Source: Diacronema lutheri (taxonomy: Eukaryota > Haptophyta > Pavlovophyceae > Pavlovales > Pavlovaceae). Taken from it: a stretch of 64,000 nucleotides of DNA. Where the stretch lies: positions 248,001-312,000 of the forward strand of contig JAGTXO010000009.1 in NCBI GenBank assembly GCA_019448385.1, written 5' to 3'. The translations under genes and the position numbers were made by a program. Positions within the stretch are counted from its first letter, which is position 1; each line of letters begins with the position of its first letter. The notes below the pieces were generated by a model. It did not search any database. It was not told the origin of the DNA and saw only the letters and a list, made by a program, of their open reading frames with translations. Positions 31,901 through 42,494 of this stretch are shown piece by piece.

Positions 31901-33978
31901 GTGGGTATGGCTGACAAGCTCGAGTCGATCTCGCTCGGGCAGGGGCAGGGGCCCAAGGCGGAGAAGATGATCAAGGAGGGGAAGGAGCAGGGCAAGTGGG
32001 TACTCCTGATGAACTGCCACCTCTTCCAGTCGTGGATGCCGCAGCTCGAGAAGGAGGTCGAGGACGTCGAGCTCGACCGCACCAACCCGGACTACCGCCT
32101 CTGGCTCACGTCAATGCCCTCCAAGTTCTTCCCCGTCTCGGTGCTGCAGAATGGCGTCAAGATGACCTTCGAGCCGCCCAAGGGCCTCAAGCTCAACCTG
32201 CGCACCGCCCTCCTCTCCGCGCCCGACGACGCGTTCAGTGCGACCAAGGCGCCCGACGTGTGGCGGCGCGTCATGTTCTCGCTCATGCTCTTCCACGCGA
32301 CAATTCTCGAGCGCAAAAAGTTTGGCGCCCTCGGCTGGAATATCCCGTACGAGTTCACGGACGGCGACCGCGATGTGTGCATCATGCAGGCGCGCATGCT
32401 CGTCGACGAGTACGACGAGGTCCCGTGGAAGGTGCTCAACATTTTGACGGCCGTCGTCAACTACGGAGGGCGCGTCACCGACACGTGGGACATCCGGCTC
32501 ATCGGCACGATGCTCGAGGCCTACCTCAACGAGGGCGTGACGCGCGACGGGTACCGCTTCACCGCGTCGGGCGCGTATCGCTCGATCGGCGCCTCCGACA
32601 AGCAGGGCTACCTCGACTTTGTCGCCGAGCTGCCGGTCAACGCCGCGCCCGAGGCGTTCGGCCTGCACGACAACGCTGACATCACCTACGCGCAGAACGA
32701 GACACTCCACCTCTTCGCCACAATCCTCAAGCTGCAGCCGCGGCAGAACGTGGGCGGCGGCAAGTCGCGCGACGACGTCATCGCCGACGTGGCCACCGAC
32801 ATCCAGGTGCGCGTGCCACGCTGACGCGCGCGCGACGCGCGCGCCTGCGCTGCCGCTGACCGCGCCCGCCGCCGCCGCGCGCAGGGCCGGGTGGCTGCTG
32901 AGTTTGACTACGAGGACGCGGTGGTGCGGTACCCGACCAAGTACGAGGAGTCGATGAACACGGTGCTGCAGCAGGAGATCATCCGGTACAACAAGCTCCT
33001 CAAAGAGATCCACGCCTCGCTCCGCTCGTTGAAGAAGGCGCTCAAGGGCGAGGTCGTCATGTCGGAGGAGCTCGAGAAGATGGGCACGTCGCTCTTCAAC
33101 AACCAGCTGCCCGACATGTGGGCGGCAAAGGCCTACCCCTCTCTCAAGCCGCTCGCCGCGTGGGTCAACGACCTCAAGGTTCGCGCGCCGGGGGCGCGCT
33201 CGCGCCGCTCGGCCGCGCAGGCGTACCGCGCCGCGGCCCGCGCGCTCACGCCGCGCGATGCGCCGCTCCGGCGCCGCGCAGGAGCGCACGTCGTTTGTGC
33301 AGCGCTGGTTCGATGAGGGCAAGCCGCTCACCTTCTGGATCTCCGGATTCTTCTTCCCGCAGGCCTTCCTGACGGGCACGCTGCAGAACTACGCGCGCAA
33401 GACGCAGCTGCCAATCGACACCATCTCGTGGGCGTACAAGATGATCGACACGCCCGCCGATCAGCTCGCGGCCGAGCCGGAGATCGGCGTGTACATCTAC
33501 GGCCTCTTCATCGAGGTGCGCGCGCCAGCACATCCACATCCGCATCCGCGTCCGCGTCCGCGCGCCTCCAACTTGGCCGTCGCGCTCCCACGCTGAGGCG
33601 AGAGCGCACGCGCACGCCGTCATCGCTGCGTCGCCGCCGCACGCCCCGCCCCGCCTCGGCTCGCGCCGCGCGTGCTCGGCACCCGCGCGCTCGCAGGGTG
33701 CGGTGTGGGACTCGACGGTCAAGCTGCTCGCCGAGGCGCGCCCCAAGGAGTTGTACGCATCGATGCCTGTCATCAACTTGCAACCGACGCCCGACAGGAT
33801 CAAGCCCAAGACGGGCATCTACACCGCGCCCACGTACAAGACGGTCGCGCGATTCGGTGTGCTCAGCACGACGGGCCACTCGACCAACTATGTGATGCCG
33901 ATCGAGATCCCGACTGACCTGAAAGAGTCGCACTGGATCAACCGCGGTGTCGCGCTCATCACGCAGTTGCGATACTAG
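19962..33978 (+). CDS. Single-headed axonemal (inner-arm type) dynein heavy chain
   Basis: This is the motor of ciliary beating. I assemble 11 exons: 19962-20135 (end uncertain), 20314-22242, 22398-22757, 22954-23100, 23343-23921, 24035-25147, 25360-25970, 26185-32806, 32885-33178, 33282-33515, 33697-33978. The product is about 4,114 aa, typical of single-headed inner-arm chains. P-loops: AAA1 [10 protein letters not shown] (about aa 1400), AAA2 GPTGGGKS (1680), AAA3 GPTGTAKS (2060, Ala in place of the usual Gly before Lys), AAA4 GVGGSGRQ (2430). The stalk coiled coil and microtubule-binding tip span about 2640-2970 ([18 protein letters not shown] to [19 protein letters not shown]). The C-terminus ends VALITQLRY. 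Introns after aa 701 (DVLE|EFKH) and 1063 (DSE|DINR) use GC donors. Other introns are GT-AG, 78-242 nt. Closest to the DNAH1/3/6/7/12 group; the exact paralogue is undetermined. Confidence 0.95.
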
Positions 33979-34072
33979 GCACCCCCCCCCCCCCCCCTGG
34001 GGATGGGCGGGGGGGGGAACGGGGCTTCGGTGTGGTCCGCTCAGACTACGGTTCTTCTCACGCTCAGCGAAA
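33979..34072. repeat. Poly-C/poly-G spacer between dynein and the Myb-like gene
   Basis: C16 (33982-33997), CTGGGGATGGGC, then a G run follow within 20 bp of the dynein stop. The two runs could pair into a hairpin or form quadruplexes in the short gap between two convergent genes. Confidence 0.7.
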
Positions 34073-36919
34073 TCAAAACCATTCCGCGCCAGTTAAGAGC
34101 GTGTTGAACTCGCTCGCGCCGACCGTGTGGCTCGGGCGCCCTTCGCCGCGCTCGCTTTGCAGGTGCGCGCCCGCAGCGCGCTCTCCGCACGGCCCTGTGC
34201 GCTGCCACGCCTGCGTGCTGGCAGCCGGGTCAACCGTCGACGGGAGCGCAGTCGCGATGTGCGCGGACGGCGCGTGCACGTACGGCGGTGGCTCGTTCAA
34301 GAGGAAGGTGTCGTTACACGAGGCCCTTCTCTCTGAGGCGCACCGGTGTGCATGGCAGACCGAAGCCGCCATATGCGGCGGTGGCGCGGAGTAGGGCGCG
34401 CCGTGCGACCACGCAGCGGGCGGTGCACGCGGCAGCGGCTGTGGAGGCGCCATGCCGCCCACGCCCGCGTAGAAGAGCCCCGCCGCCTGTGGCGGCCGTT
34501 GGTTGTGCGGGCACTGGGGCGGGTAGTGCTGCGGCTGGAGCTGCGCGGCGTGCGGCTGCGCGTACGGACGGAAGCACGGCTGCGGCTGCACGAGGTGCAC
34601 ATGCGCCGGCGGCTGCACGTGCACCATCGCCGGCGCGCGCCCGCATGCGTGCGGCTGCGTGTGTGGATTGGCGCACGGCGTGTCGCCGCGCGTGAGCAGC
34701 CGGTGCATGCCGAGCAGCTGCATCTCGTGCTGGTTGCGCAGCGTCTGCAGCTGCATGTGCTGCACCGCCCTCAGCCGGCGCAGCTGCGCGAGCGCTGCGT
34801 CGGTGGCGGGCGGCGCGGGGAGCGCCTGCGCCTGCATCGCGCCGCAGGGCGTACCCTCTTGGGCGGGCGCGCGCGGCGCCATCGTGTGCGCCGCTCGCCC
34901 CGCGAATTGTGCGTGCGGCTGCGCGCCCGGCCGCTGCTGCTCAAACGCGAGCAGCGCGTGCGCCATTGTGAGCGCTGCCTCCGGCGCGGCGCTTGCGCCT
35001 GGCGGATGCGCCGCGCCGTCGGCGAGCGCGCGCGTCTCGCGCTCGGGCGCTGCTGCGTGTGTGGGTGCGGTCGCCCACCAGAACTGCGGCGCGGCGGCGC
35101 CGCAGTTGGCCGCGTCGGACGGCGCGCGCGGCGACGCCATGGCCGACGCGGGGCATGCGCCCGTCAGCATGTCGCGCTCGGTTGGAAGGCCGCAGCCGAG
35201 CGCAGAGCCGCCGTGCGCTCCGGCGGCGACGGGCGACGGCGCGTGCGACGCCTGCAGGCACGCCGCTCCGTCGGGCGAGCCGAGCGCGTCGTTGCTGCCG
35301 TCGTCCTGCGGCGTCGCGCACGCCTGCTCACGCACAGCGCTACGCAGCTCCGTGGGCGTTTCCGACGTGCGCGCAGGCGGCATTCCATCCGAGGGTGCTC
35401 CCGATATTCCATCCGAGGGTGCTCCCGATATTCCATCCGCGCCTGCCCGCCCGTCGTGCGGCGCGTAGCTCGCGCACCGCGTGCCGCCGTGCGCGGTGGG
35501 CAGCGTCGAGCTCACGCGCGCGGCGGGCGGTGCCGTAAGCTGCTCGCGCGTGTGACTCTTTCGAAGGCAGCTGCCGGAGGAGCTGCTGCCCCCGTCGAGG
35601 CTCGCGCAGCGCGGCGCCGGTAGGAACGCGAGTGGTTGCGGGCTCGGCTGCTGCTCGGGCGGCAACGCGCCGCTGCCGTCGATCGTGGCCGCATCTGCTG
35701 ACGGCTGCGCGGCACACGCCGCGTCGGTGCGAGGGCGCTTTGCCACGAGAGACCAGCAGCTGCCACCGCCACCGCCATCGCCGTCGCCGTCGTCGTCGTC
35801 GCCATCGTCACCGCCGTCGTTGCCGTCGCGGTCGCGGTCGATTTCAGCGTCGGCATCGGCGTCGGCATCGCCGTCTTGGGCGAGACTGCCCTCGCACGCG
35901 GCGCGCTGGCGGACATTGTACCGGCTGCGGACTGCGCGCTCCGTCCTGCCGGGCACGTGTCCTGCGATCCGCCTCGAGACCGGACTGGAGGCATCATCCT
36001 CGTCTGCCGACCATCCCATCGCGTCCTTGCCGGCGTCGGCCGACGCGTCGAGCGGCGCGTGCGTAGCGTTGGGCTGGGCATGCAGCCGCGAGCGCGCGCG
36101 ACATTGCTCGTCTGTGCGCCCGAAGACGCGCCGCGCGATCGCCGCCCAGTCGTGCTTGCCCTCCTCGCGGATGGCGCGCTCCAGCAGGCCGTCCTCTTCC
36201 GCGGTCCACGCGCTGTCGTGCACGGCGGTTCTTGGCGGGAATGCGCTGGCAACGGCGGTTGGGCGGAGCGTGGGAAAGCCCACATGCGCAAGCGTGTGCT
36301 TGCTTGACGCGTCCCCGTGCGCGCCGGACGTGTCGTCGCGCCCGTGCGGCTGGGCGATGCCGACGCTCTCGGCCGCCCTGAGGAGCGCGCCACGCTCGAG
36401 CGGCAGCTCGCGTGCGTGTGTGCCACAGCAGCCGGGTTCGAGCGCGGCTGACGGTGACTCTGCTCGCAAAGGCGCCGCACTTGCACAATTTGCGCCCGCG
36501 CTGAGCGCCTGCGCGAGCGCGTCGTCGTGCCCGACGCGCACTCGCACAACGGTTTGCCTCTTCGGGCGAACGCAACGCGGGTCGACGATGATCGCGCTCG
36601 AGGCGCGCGCCACGCCGGCATGCGCTGGCCACGGCGTCGGCTCGTTTGCCCATGCTGCCGCGCCGCCGGCCGGCCAGACGGCCGTCATTGCCGGCGCAGC
36701 GTTTGCGCGTTGGAGCTGCGCAAACGGCGTGCACGGTGGGGCGAAGCCGTTGATGGGAATCCACCGCGGCTGGACCGGTGCGCCGTCTGGCCAGCCGGGC
36801 GCGTGCGTTGGCCACACAGCCAATCCAAAGCCGGCCGCGCCGGGCGCGCCGCCAAAGGGCGCGTACGCGAGCTGGGTGAACGACCGATCGCCGCCGCCGC
36901 GATCGTCGGCGTTCATCAT
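34073..36919 (-). CDS. Myb/SANT-domain protein, probable transcription factor
   Basis: A single-exon frame of about 948 aa from the first ATG pair (36919/36916). The open frame extends upstream without ATG. A Myb/SANT repeat lies around 36070-36210: SAWTAEEDGLLERAIREEG, DWAAIARRVFGRTDEQCRAR. A second, shorter SANT-like stretch follows (MGWSADEDDASSP, then GRTERAVRSRYNVRQRAA). After it come an acidic Asp/Gly run, long disordered regions and His/Gln/Pro-rich C-terminal sequence (LRRLRAVQHMQLQTLRNQHE). A 24-bp tandem repeat (about 35388-35440) encodes repeats of SDGISGAP. Nuclear DNA-binding function is inferred from the Myb repeat. Targets are unknown. Confidence 0.75.
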   Translation of the reverse strand: MMNADDRGGGDRSFTQLAYAPFGGAPGAAGFGLAVWPTHAPGWPDGAPVQPRWIPINGFAPPCTPFAQLQRANAAPAMTAVWPAGGAAAWANEPTPWPAHAGVARASSAIIVDPRCVRPKRQTVVRVRVGHDDALAQALSAGANCASAAPLRAESPSAALEPGCCGTHARELPLERGALLRAAESVGIAQPHGRDDTSGAHGDASSKHTLAHVGFPTLRPTAVASAFPPRTAVHDSAWTAEEDGLLERAIREEGKHDWAAIARRVFGRTDEQCRARSRLHAQPNATHAPLDASADAGKDAMGWSADEDDASSPVSRRIAGHVPGRTERAVRSRYNVRQRAACEGSLAQDGDADADADAEIDRDRDGNDGGDDGDDDDGDGDGGGGGSCWSLVAKRPRTDAACAAQPSADAATIDGSGALPPEQQPSPQPLAFLPAPRCASLDGGSSSSGSCLRKSHTREQLTAPPAARVSSTLPTAHGGTRCASYAPHDGRAGADGISGAPSDGISGAPSDGMPPARTSETPTELRSAVREQACATPQDDGSNDALGSPDGAACLQASHAPSPVAAGAHGGSALGCGLPTERDMLTGACPASAMASPRAPSDAANCGAAAPQFWWATAPTHAAAPERETRALADGAAHPPGASAAPEAALTMAHALLAFEQQRPGAQPHAQFAGRAAHTMAPRAPAQEGTPCGAMQAQALPAPPATDAALAQLRRLRAVQHMQLQTLRNQHEMQLLGMHRLLTRGDTPCANPHTQPHACGRAPAMVHVQPPAHVHLVQPQPCFRPYAQPHAAQLQPQHYPPQCPHNQRPPQAAGLFYAGVGGMAPPQPLPRAPPAAWSHGAPYSAPPPHMAASVCHAHRCASERRASCNDTFLLNEPPPYVHAPSAHIATALPSTVDPAASTQAWQRTGPCGERAAGAHLQSERGEGRPSHTVGASEFNTLLTGAEWF

Positions 36920-37606
36920 ATATCCGCCCGGTTCGGTCTTTGACGACCGATATGAACCGAGGGGGAAGAAAGCTGGACACTCCGCCACTCCGCCTCTAAT
37001 TAGTGAGTACCGACCCGTCCTTGAAGACAATTCCTAGAACGCCGTCAACGTTCCAACCTTCCTGGACGCGGCGGACGTCCAGCGCACGCGCCCGTACTCG
37101 GCAACGCGCTCGCGCCCGCGATTGGCGGTGTCAGACCTCCATCTTCTTGGCGGCTCAGCCTTGTCGCGCTTTCCCCCCATTTCGACAAGGGCACTGTCGC
37201 GGCCACGCATGCGCGCGCGCGCTCGAGCACGCCGCGCTTTCGTCCGCTGCGGCGACATCTCCTGCACACGAGAGGCGCGTGCCGCATTGTCGGCGGAAAG
37301 CTTGCACGCGCGATTGCCGACGGCGCTGCTCGTCCGGTTCGGGCAGCCCGGGGCTGGCGGCGGGCGGGCCGTCGCTCGCCGCCTCGCGCCTCGTTTGACG
37401 CGCGCGCCGCGCGCGCGCGGAGGGGTGGGGATGGGGTGAGGCGCCCGTAGGCGAGCGGTCGCGCGCAGGCCCGCGCGGTGCAGCTCTACCATGCGGTCAT
37501 CGCCATGCGCGCTCAGCGGCGCGGCGGGAAAAGGGTGAAGGCGCACATTGCCGCACCTGCTTGCGCACATGGCCGATTAGTGCGACGTGTCCGAGAAGGG
37601 GGGGGG

Positions 37607-37662
<56 letters not shown>

Positions 37663-37777
37663 GGGAAGTGTTGATACTTGGCATGCGCAGAGGCGGTGTA
37701 CAGCGTAGCGATTGCGCAGCCGTGCTCGGACTCTCTCGCGTGGGGTCGAGCCACGATGGTGGTACAGCATCGATTGT
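36920..37777. other. Intergenic, with long poly-G tract
   Basis: No convincing gene. A 52-bp poly-G run (37610-37661, after G11A) dominates the right half. A minus-strand open frame (37034-37570) ends RWRSDTANRGRERVAEYG...GTLTAF and starts without ATG. Its Arg-rich composition matches random translation of this DNA, so I do not call it. The Myb-like gene promoter should lie at the left edge. Confidence 0.5.
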
Positions 37778-37786
37778 TTATAAAGT
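37778..37786 (+). promoter_or_regulatory. TATA-like box upstream of 5S rRNA
   Basis: TTTATAAAG sits about 20-28 bp before the predicted 5S start, in an AT-rich patch that stands out from the GC-rich surroundings. An upstream TATA box helps set the start in several eukaryotic 5S genes. Confidence 0.55.
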
Positions 37787-37805
37787 CTTAATTTCCTCGC
37801 TACAT

Positions 37806-37922
37806 CAGGGGCGGCCACAGGTGTCGGAACATACCGGATCCCATCCGACCTCCGAAGTCAAGCCGGCAACCGCCCAGGTAGTAGTGCGGTGGGGGACCAC
37901 GCGCGAAGTCTGGGTGCTGCTC
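37806..37922 (+). rRNA. rrn5: 5S ribosomal RNA
   Basis: It aligns by eye along its length with eukaryotic 5S rRNA: CGGCCACAGGTGTCGGAAC, then ATACCGGATCCCATCCGACC, TCCGAAGTCAAGCCGGC (internal control region), GTAGTAGTGCGGTGGGGGAC and TCTGGGTGCTGC. Length is about 117-120 nt, as expected. The terminal stem (5' ATCAGGGGC with the 3' end) pairs imperfectly by eye, so ends are good to a few bases and a decayed copy is possible. It is a single copy here, not in a tandem array. Confidence 0.85.
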
Positions 37923-37926
37923 TTTT
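37923..37926 (+). terminator. RNA polymerase III T-run after 5S
   Basis: TTTT immediately follows the predicted 5S 3' end, the standard Pol III stop signal. Confidence 0.7.
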
Positions 37927-38121
37927 GCTGCTCTCATACTGCGGCGCGCCCTTTCTGCTGCCTAGCCGAATGACATCGAACGAGTCCTTACGTAGCCACC
38001 TCCCCCCCGAGTCGACGCGCTGCGGTCGACGCGTGGGAGAGGGACCGGCGCCGCGGCGTGGGAAAGGCGGGCGACCGCACAGACCCCCCCCCAAAAAAAA
38101 CCAAACCGGTGGGTGGCGTTG

Positions 38122-41100
38122 ATGATGTCGGCCAGCATGCCGCCGACGGGCGGATTCGGATTCACGTCGGCCGGCATGCCGCTCGCGCCGCTCGGCGCGC
38201 TGCCGGCGGTGATCGGTGGCGTGGCATGCGCGGCGGTGGGCGACGATCGAGTCTACGTGGGCACCACCGACGGCGCGCTCGTCTGCTGCCACGCCGCGCC
38301 CGCGTCTGCGACTCCGGGCGCGTGCGCCGCGGCGGGCGAGATCGAGTGGCGGCTCGGCCGACGGCTGCCGCTCGGGATCGGCCGGCGGCGAGTTGAGCAG
38401 CTCGAGCTAGTGCCGACGTTCGGCATGCTTCTCGTGCTTGCCGACGGCGCCGTCGGCGTGCACGACGCCGAGACGCTCGAGCGGCGCGGCACGCTCGAGC
38501 AGTCTAAGGGCGCGGGCGCGTTCTGCGTCTCGCCCGCCGCGTCGGGCGCGGCCGCGTGCCGCGTGTGCGTCGCGCTGCGCCGGGGAAAGCCGCTGCGCCT
38601 CGTGCTGTACGAGCTGGGCGCGCTGCCCGCACCCTCCGCCGCCGCCGCGCCCGCCGGCATGCTCAGCGCGATTGCGCCAATGCGCGCCATGCCGGGCTGG
38701 GCGCCGTTCAAGACGCTTCTCACGCCCGAGCCGCCGCTCGCGCTCGCGTGGGGCGCGGAGCAGATCTGCGTGGGGTACGCGGCGGAGTACGCGCTGGTGC
38801 ACGACGCGAGCGGCGAGGTCGTCGAGCTGCTCGGCAACGAGCCGCCCGCGCCGCCGCTCATCCTCGCGCTGGGCGCGCGCGCCGGCCAGGCGTCGGCCGA
38901 CGGGCACGAGGAGTTGCTCATTGTCACCGGCGCGGTCGGCACGTTCGTCGACCTCGCGCACGCAACGGCGGCGGCGCGCTCGCCGATCGCGTGGGACGAC
39001 GCGCCACGCGCGCTCGCGCACGTGGGCCCCTTCATTCTCGCCCTCCTGCCGGCAAGTATTGACGTGCACCTGCTCGGGGACGCGTCGATGCCGCACGCGC
39101 GCGTGCAGAGGCTGCCGCCGCCGCCGCGCGCGCACGGCGCGGGCACGGTGGGCGGCGCGGGCGCGGCGGGCGGCGCGTCGGGCGCGGACGGCGGGGCGCC
39201 CGCATTTGCCGTCGGCTCGCTGCGCGCCGCCGCAACCGGCACCTCGGCCGTGCGGCCCGAGCGGCCCGTGCAGCTTGTGCTCTGCTGCGATGGCGGCGCC
39301 GTGCGCGCGCTGCGGCTGGCGACGCTCGCGGAGCAGGTGTGCGGCGCGCTCTCGACGGCGCGAGGGCGGCGCGGGGAGCGCGCCACGCTGCGCGTGGCGC
39401 CGTGTCGCCCCGCCAGCACGCGCGCGACGCGCGGGCGCTGAGGCGCGCCGCTCCCGCGCTCCCGCGCTCCCGCGCTCCCGCGCTCCCGCGCTCCCGCGCT
39501 CCCGCGCTCCCGCGCTCCCGCGCTCCCGCGCTCCCGCGCGCCGTACGCGTCAGCTCGCCGAGCTGTGCGACGACGGCCGGATCGACCAGGCGCTCGACCT
39601 CATCAGCCGCACACCCGCGCTCACGCGCGCGCGCGCGCACTCCTTCGCGCGCTCCGCACGCTGTCATGCGGCGCGTGCGCTGCTCGCGCGCGGATCGGCG
39701 GCGGACGCGGAGACGGCGCTGCGGCTGCTGCCGCGCTCGAGCGCGCGCCCCGCAGCCGTCGTCGCCTTCTTCGCCGACTGGCTGTGCGTGCCCGCGGCGT
39801 GCGCCGATGCCGTGCGCGCCGCCGCGCCGCCGCTCGTCGGCATCGCCCGCGCGCCGGACTCGTCGCCGGACTCGTCGCCCGACAACGCCACACGCACCGT
39901 CGGCTCGACCTTGCCCTCGCTCACGCCCGGCGAGAACGTGCGGCTGCGCGCCGCGCTCCTTGACTACCTCGCGTTCGCGCACGCCGCGCTGCCCGCGCCT
40001 TCGGCCGACCCGTGCCAGCCCGACGGAGGCGACGCGCACGATGGCGCCCGCCCGCACGCCGGGCGGGCAGAGCGCGCCGTCGCCACTGCCACGTTGCGCG
40101 CGACGCGGCGCGACGCGGCCTTGGGCGGCGCGTGCACGGGCGCGGGCACGGGCGCGGGCGCAGACGTGGAGATGGTAGCGGAGGTGGAGGCGGAGGCGGA
40201 GGTGGAGGCGGATGTGCTCGTCCCGCGCGCGCTCGAGGCCGCGCTGATCGTGCTCAGCGCGCAGCAGCGCTCACCCCATTGGCGCGCGCTGCTTGACCCC
40301 CTGCCGGACACCCTGCCGGACACCCTGCCGGACCTTCTGCCGGACCCGGTCTCCGACCCTCTCGCCGCCGGCGGCGACGGCCGCAGCGCGAGCCGCTCGG
40401 CCTCGAGCGCGCCGTACGAGGGCCAGAGACCGGCAGGGGGTCCGTGTGCGCAGGAGACGGACCCCCTGCCGGAACCCCTGCCGGACCTTCTGCCGTACGA
40501 GGGCGCGCGCACGCGCGCGTTGCCGCCGATCCGCGTGCGCCCGCTCGACGTGCAGCTCGCGCTGCTCGCGGGCGCACGCGAGGACAGCCCGCTCGCTCCG
40601 GACGCGCGCGCCGAGTGCCTCCTCGCCTTGGGCTGCCTGTGCGCGCGCGCCGGCCCGGCGGACGCGCGGCGCGCGCTCGAAATGTTTGCGCTACCAACCG
40701 TCGTCGGCGCGGGCGGCGCGGCGCGCGCGGCGGAGCTGCTGAGGCGGAGCTCGGACGACGCGCTGCTCGCCGAGTGGCTGCCGTGGGTGCTGCGCGCGGC
40801 GGCGCTCGCCGACGTGCTGCGCATGCTGTGCGCGCGGCCGCGCGGGCGGGCGGCGCGCGCGCTGCCCGCCGAGCGCGCGTGGGCGGCGCTGCGCGACGCG
40901 GAGGCGGAGGCGGAGGCGGAGGCGGAGGCGGAGGCGGAGGCGGAGGCGGAGGCGGAGGCGGAGGCGGCGCTTGCGGCGCTCGCGCACACGGACGGCGCGC
41001 CGGCCGGCGGCGAGGCGCGCGCGCGCTGCGCCGAAGCCGCCGACGAGCGCGCGGCGGCCGTGCACGCTGCGTGCATAGGTTTCGCCGAGTGGGCAGCGGG

Positions 41101-42233
41101 CAGGCTGCTGCTGCCGCCGCGTGCAGGCGCGGACGGCGGCGGCGTAGCGGGCGGCGGCGCGGATGACGGGACGGACGGCGAGGATGTGTCGCGCGCAGAC
41201 CGCAGCGCGCGGCTGAGCACGTGGCGCACGCGGCTCGCCGACGCGCTGATGCGCGCGCTCGCCGCGTCTGGCCTCAACCGATGCAACATCGACCGATCAG
41301 GCCTCAACCGATGCAACATCGACCGATCGGGCCTCAACCGATCGGATGGAGGCGCGCGCGCGCGCTCGGACGCCGCGCTGCGCGCGCGCCTCGCAGCTGT
41401 GCTGCGCGGCGCGCAGCCGCTCGATGTTGACGCCCTCGTCGCGCGCGCGCGCGCGCTGCGGCTGCACGCCCAAGTCGCGCTGCTGTGTGCGCGCGCTGGT
41501 GAGCATGTGCAGGCGCTGCGCGCCCTCGCGCTCGACGCGCGCGACGTGCGCGCCGCGCTCGCGCACTGCGCGGACGCGGCAGCGGGCGATCGGACGGTCG
41601 AGGCGGCGCTTGTCCTCCGGCTGATCGCCGAGCTGCTCGGCGCCGCGCCCGCCGCCAGCCCGGAGCGCTCGGCCGCGTGGGTCGCCGTGCAGCTCGTCCT
41701 CGAGGCAAGCGCCGAGTGGTTGCCCGCGCAAAGCGTCCTCGACGCTCTCCCGCCCGATGCGCCACTCGCCGCGTTCGCCGCGCTCGCCGCCGCGCGCCTG
41801 CGCGCTGACGCGGCGGACGCGCGGGCGGCGCGCGTTTCGCGCGCGCTCGAGAGGGCACAGCTCCTCGCGGTGGGCGCGCGCGCGTAGCGCGCGCGCGCGC
41901 GCACCTCTGCGCGCGACCCGGCCGCGCGCGCGCGCGCGCTGAGCGCAACGCGCCCTTTGCGCCGTGTGCGCCGCGTGCGCCGCGCGCGCACAGACGCGCG
42001 CGCAGCTGCTCGCGGAGCGGCGGAGGCGCGTGAGCGTTGACCTCTTCTCCGACTGCGCGGCGTGCGGCAGGCCGCTCGGCGCCTCCGCGCTTGCCACGTT
42101 CCCGGACGGCGGGACGGTGCACCTCGCCTGCACGCGCGGCGCGCTGCACGTCTGCCCGGTGAGCGGGCGGACATTTGCGCGTGCGGACGCAGAGCACGGC
42201 GGTGCGCGCGCGCAGGCCGCTGATGGGGCATGA
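38122..42233 (+). CDS. Vps39/TGFBRAP1/Vps3-family endolysosomal tethering subunit
   Basis: The family links Rab GTPases to the HOPS/CORVET tethering complexes. Exons 38122-39336, 39554-41869 and 41994-42233 join in phase 0 with GT-AG introns of 217 and 124 nt, giving about 1,256 aa. The N-terminal part (VIGGVACAAVGDDRVYVGTT to PVQLVLCCDGGAVRALRLA) is a CNH-type beta-propeller. The exon-2 start LAELCDDGRIDQALDLISRT begins the helical Vps39_1-like clathrin-repeat region. Exon 3 encodes a C-terminal zinc module (DLFSDCAACGRPLG, FPDGGTVHLACTRG, HVCPVSGRTF), matching Vps39_2. Low-complexity insertions in exon 2 include a Glu-Ala run (40908-40970), LPDTLPDTLPDLLPD repeats and a NRCNIDRSGL tandem repeat; one may be a missed intron. 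Member within the family is not resolved. Confidence 0.8.
39451..39538. repeat. CTCCCGCG octamer array inside an intron
   Basis: Eleven head-to-tail copies of an 8-bp unit, filling most of the first Vps39-like intron just before its acceptor. In the sense strand it supplies repeated CTCCC pyrimidine blocks. Confidence 0.9.
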
Positions 42234-42354
42234 CGGGAAGGGCGTCGTTCGTATAACACTGTGCGGCGGACGGCCTGATGGCCGAGCGCCCGAGCCCCTC
42301 GCAGGGGAGGGGTCTGTCCAGGGGGGCGACCACCCTCCCTCCGAGATGCGCGTG

Positions 42355-42417
42355 GGAGGTTTGTTCGCGGTATCCAACCGGTGCTGGAGGCTTGTTCGCG
42401 GTGTCCAACCGGTGCAG
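42355..42417. repeat. 32-bp direct duplication in the 5' region of the next gene
   Basis: GGAGGTTTGTTCGCGGTATC...CCGGTGCT is followed by a near-identical copy (GGAGGCTTGTTCGCGGTGTC...). It lies 80-140 bp before the ATG of the downstream membrane-protein gene, so may be a promoter or leader element. Confidence 0.7.
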
Positions 42418-42494
42418 GTTGGAGATTTGTTCCGAAAAGTGGACGAGCACGGCTGTCTTCCTTGAAACGACTTCCGTTTTGGAGGGAAGGGAGA

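Noticed and set aside
27416-32020. A 1,534-aa open frame on the minus strand
   Set aside because: It is the antisense of the main dynein exon, highly Arg/Leu/Val-biased with no domains. High GC leaves almost no stops in antisense frames.
37034-37570. Minus-strand 178-aa basic frame as a small ribosomal-like protein
   Set aside because: No ATG start and no family motif; Arg/Ala composition equals that expected from this DNA.
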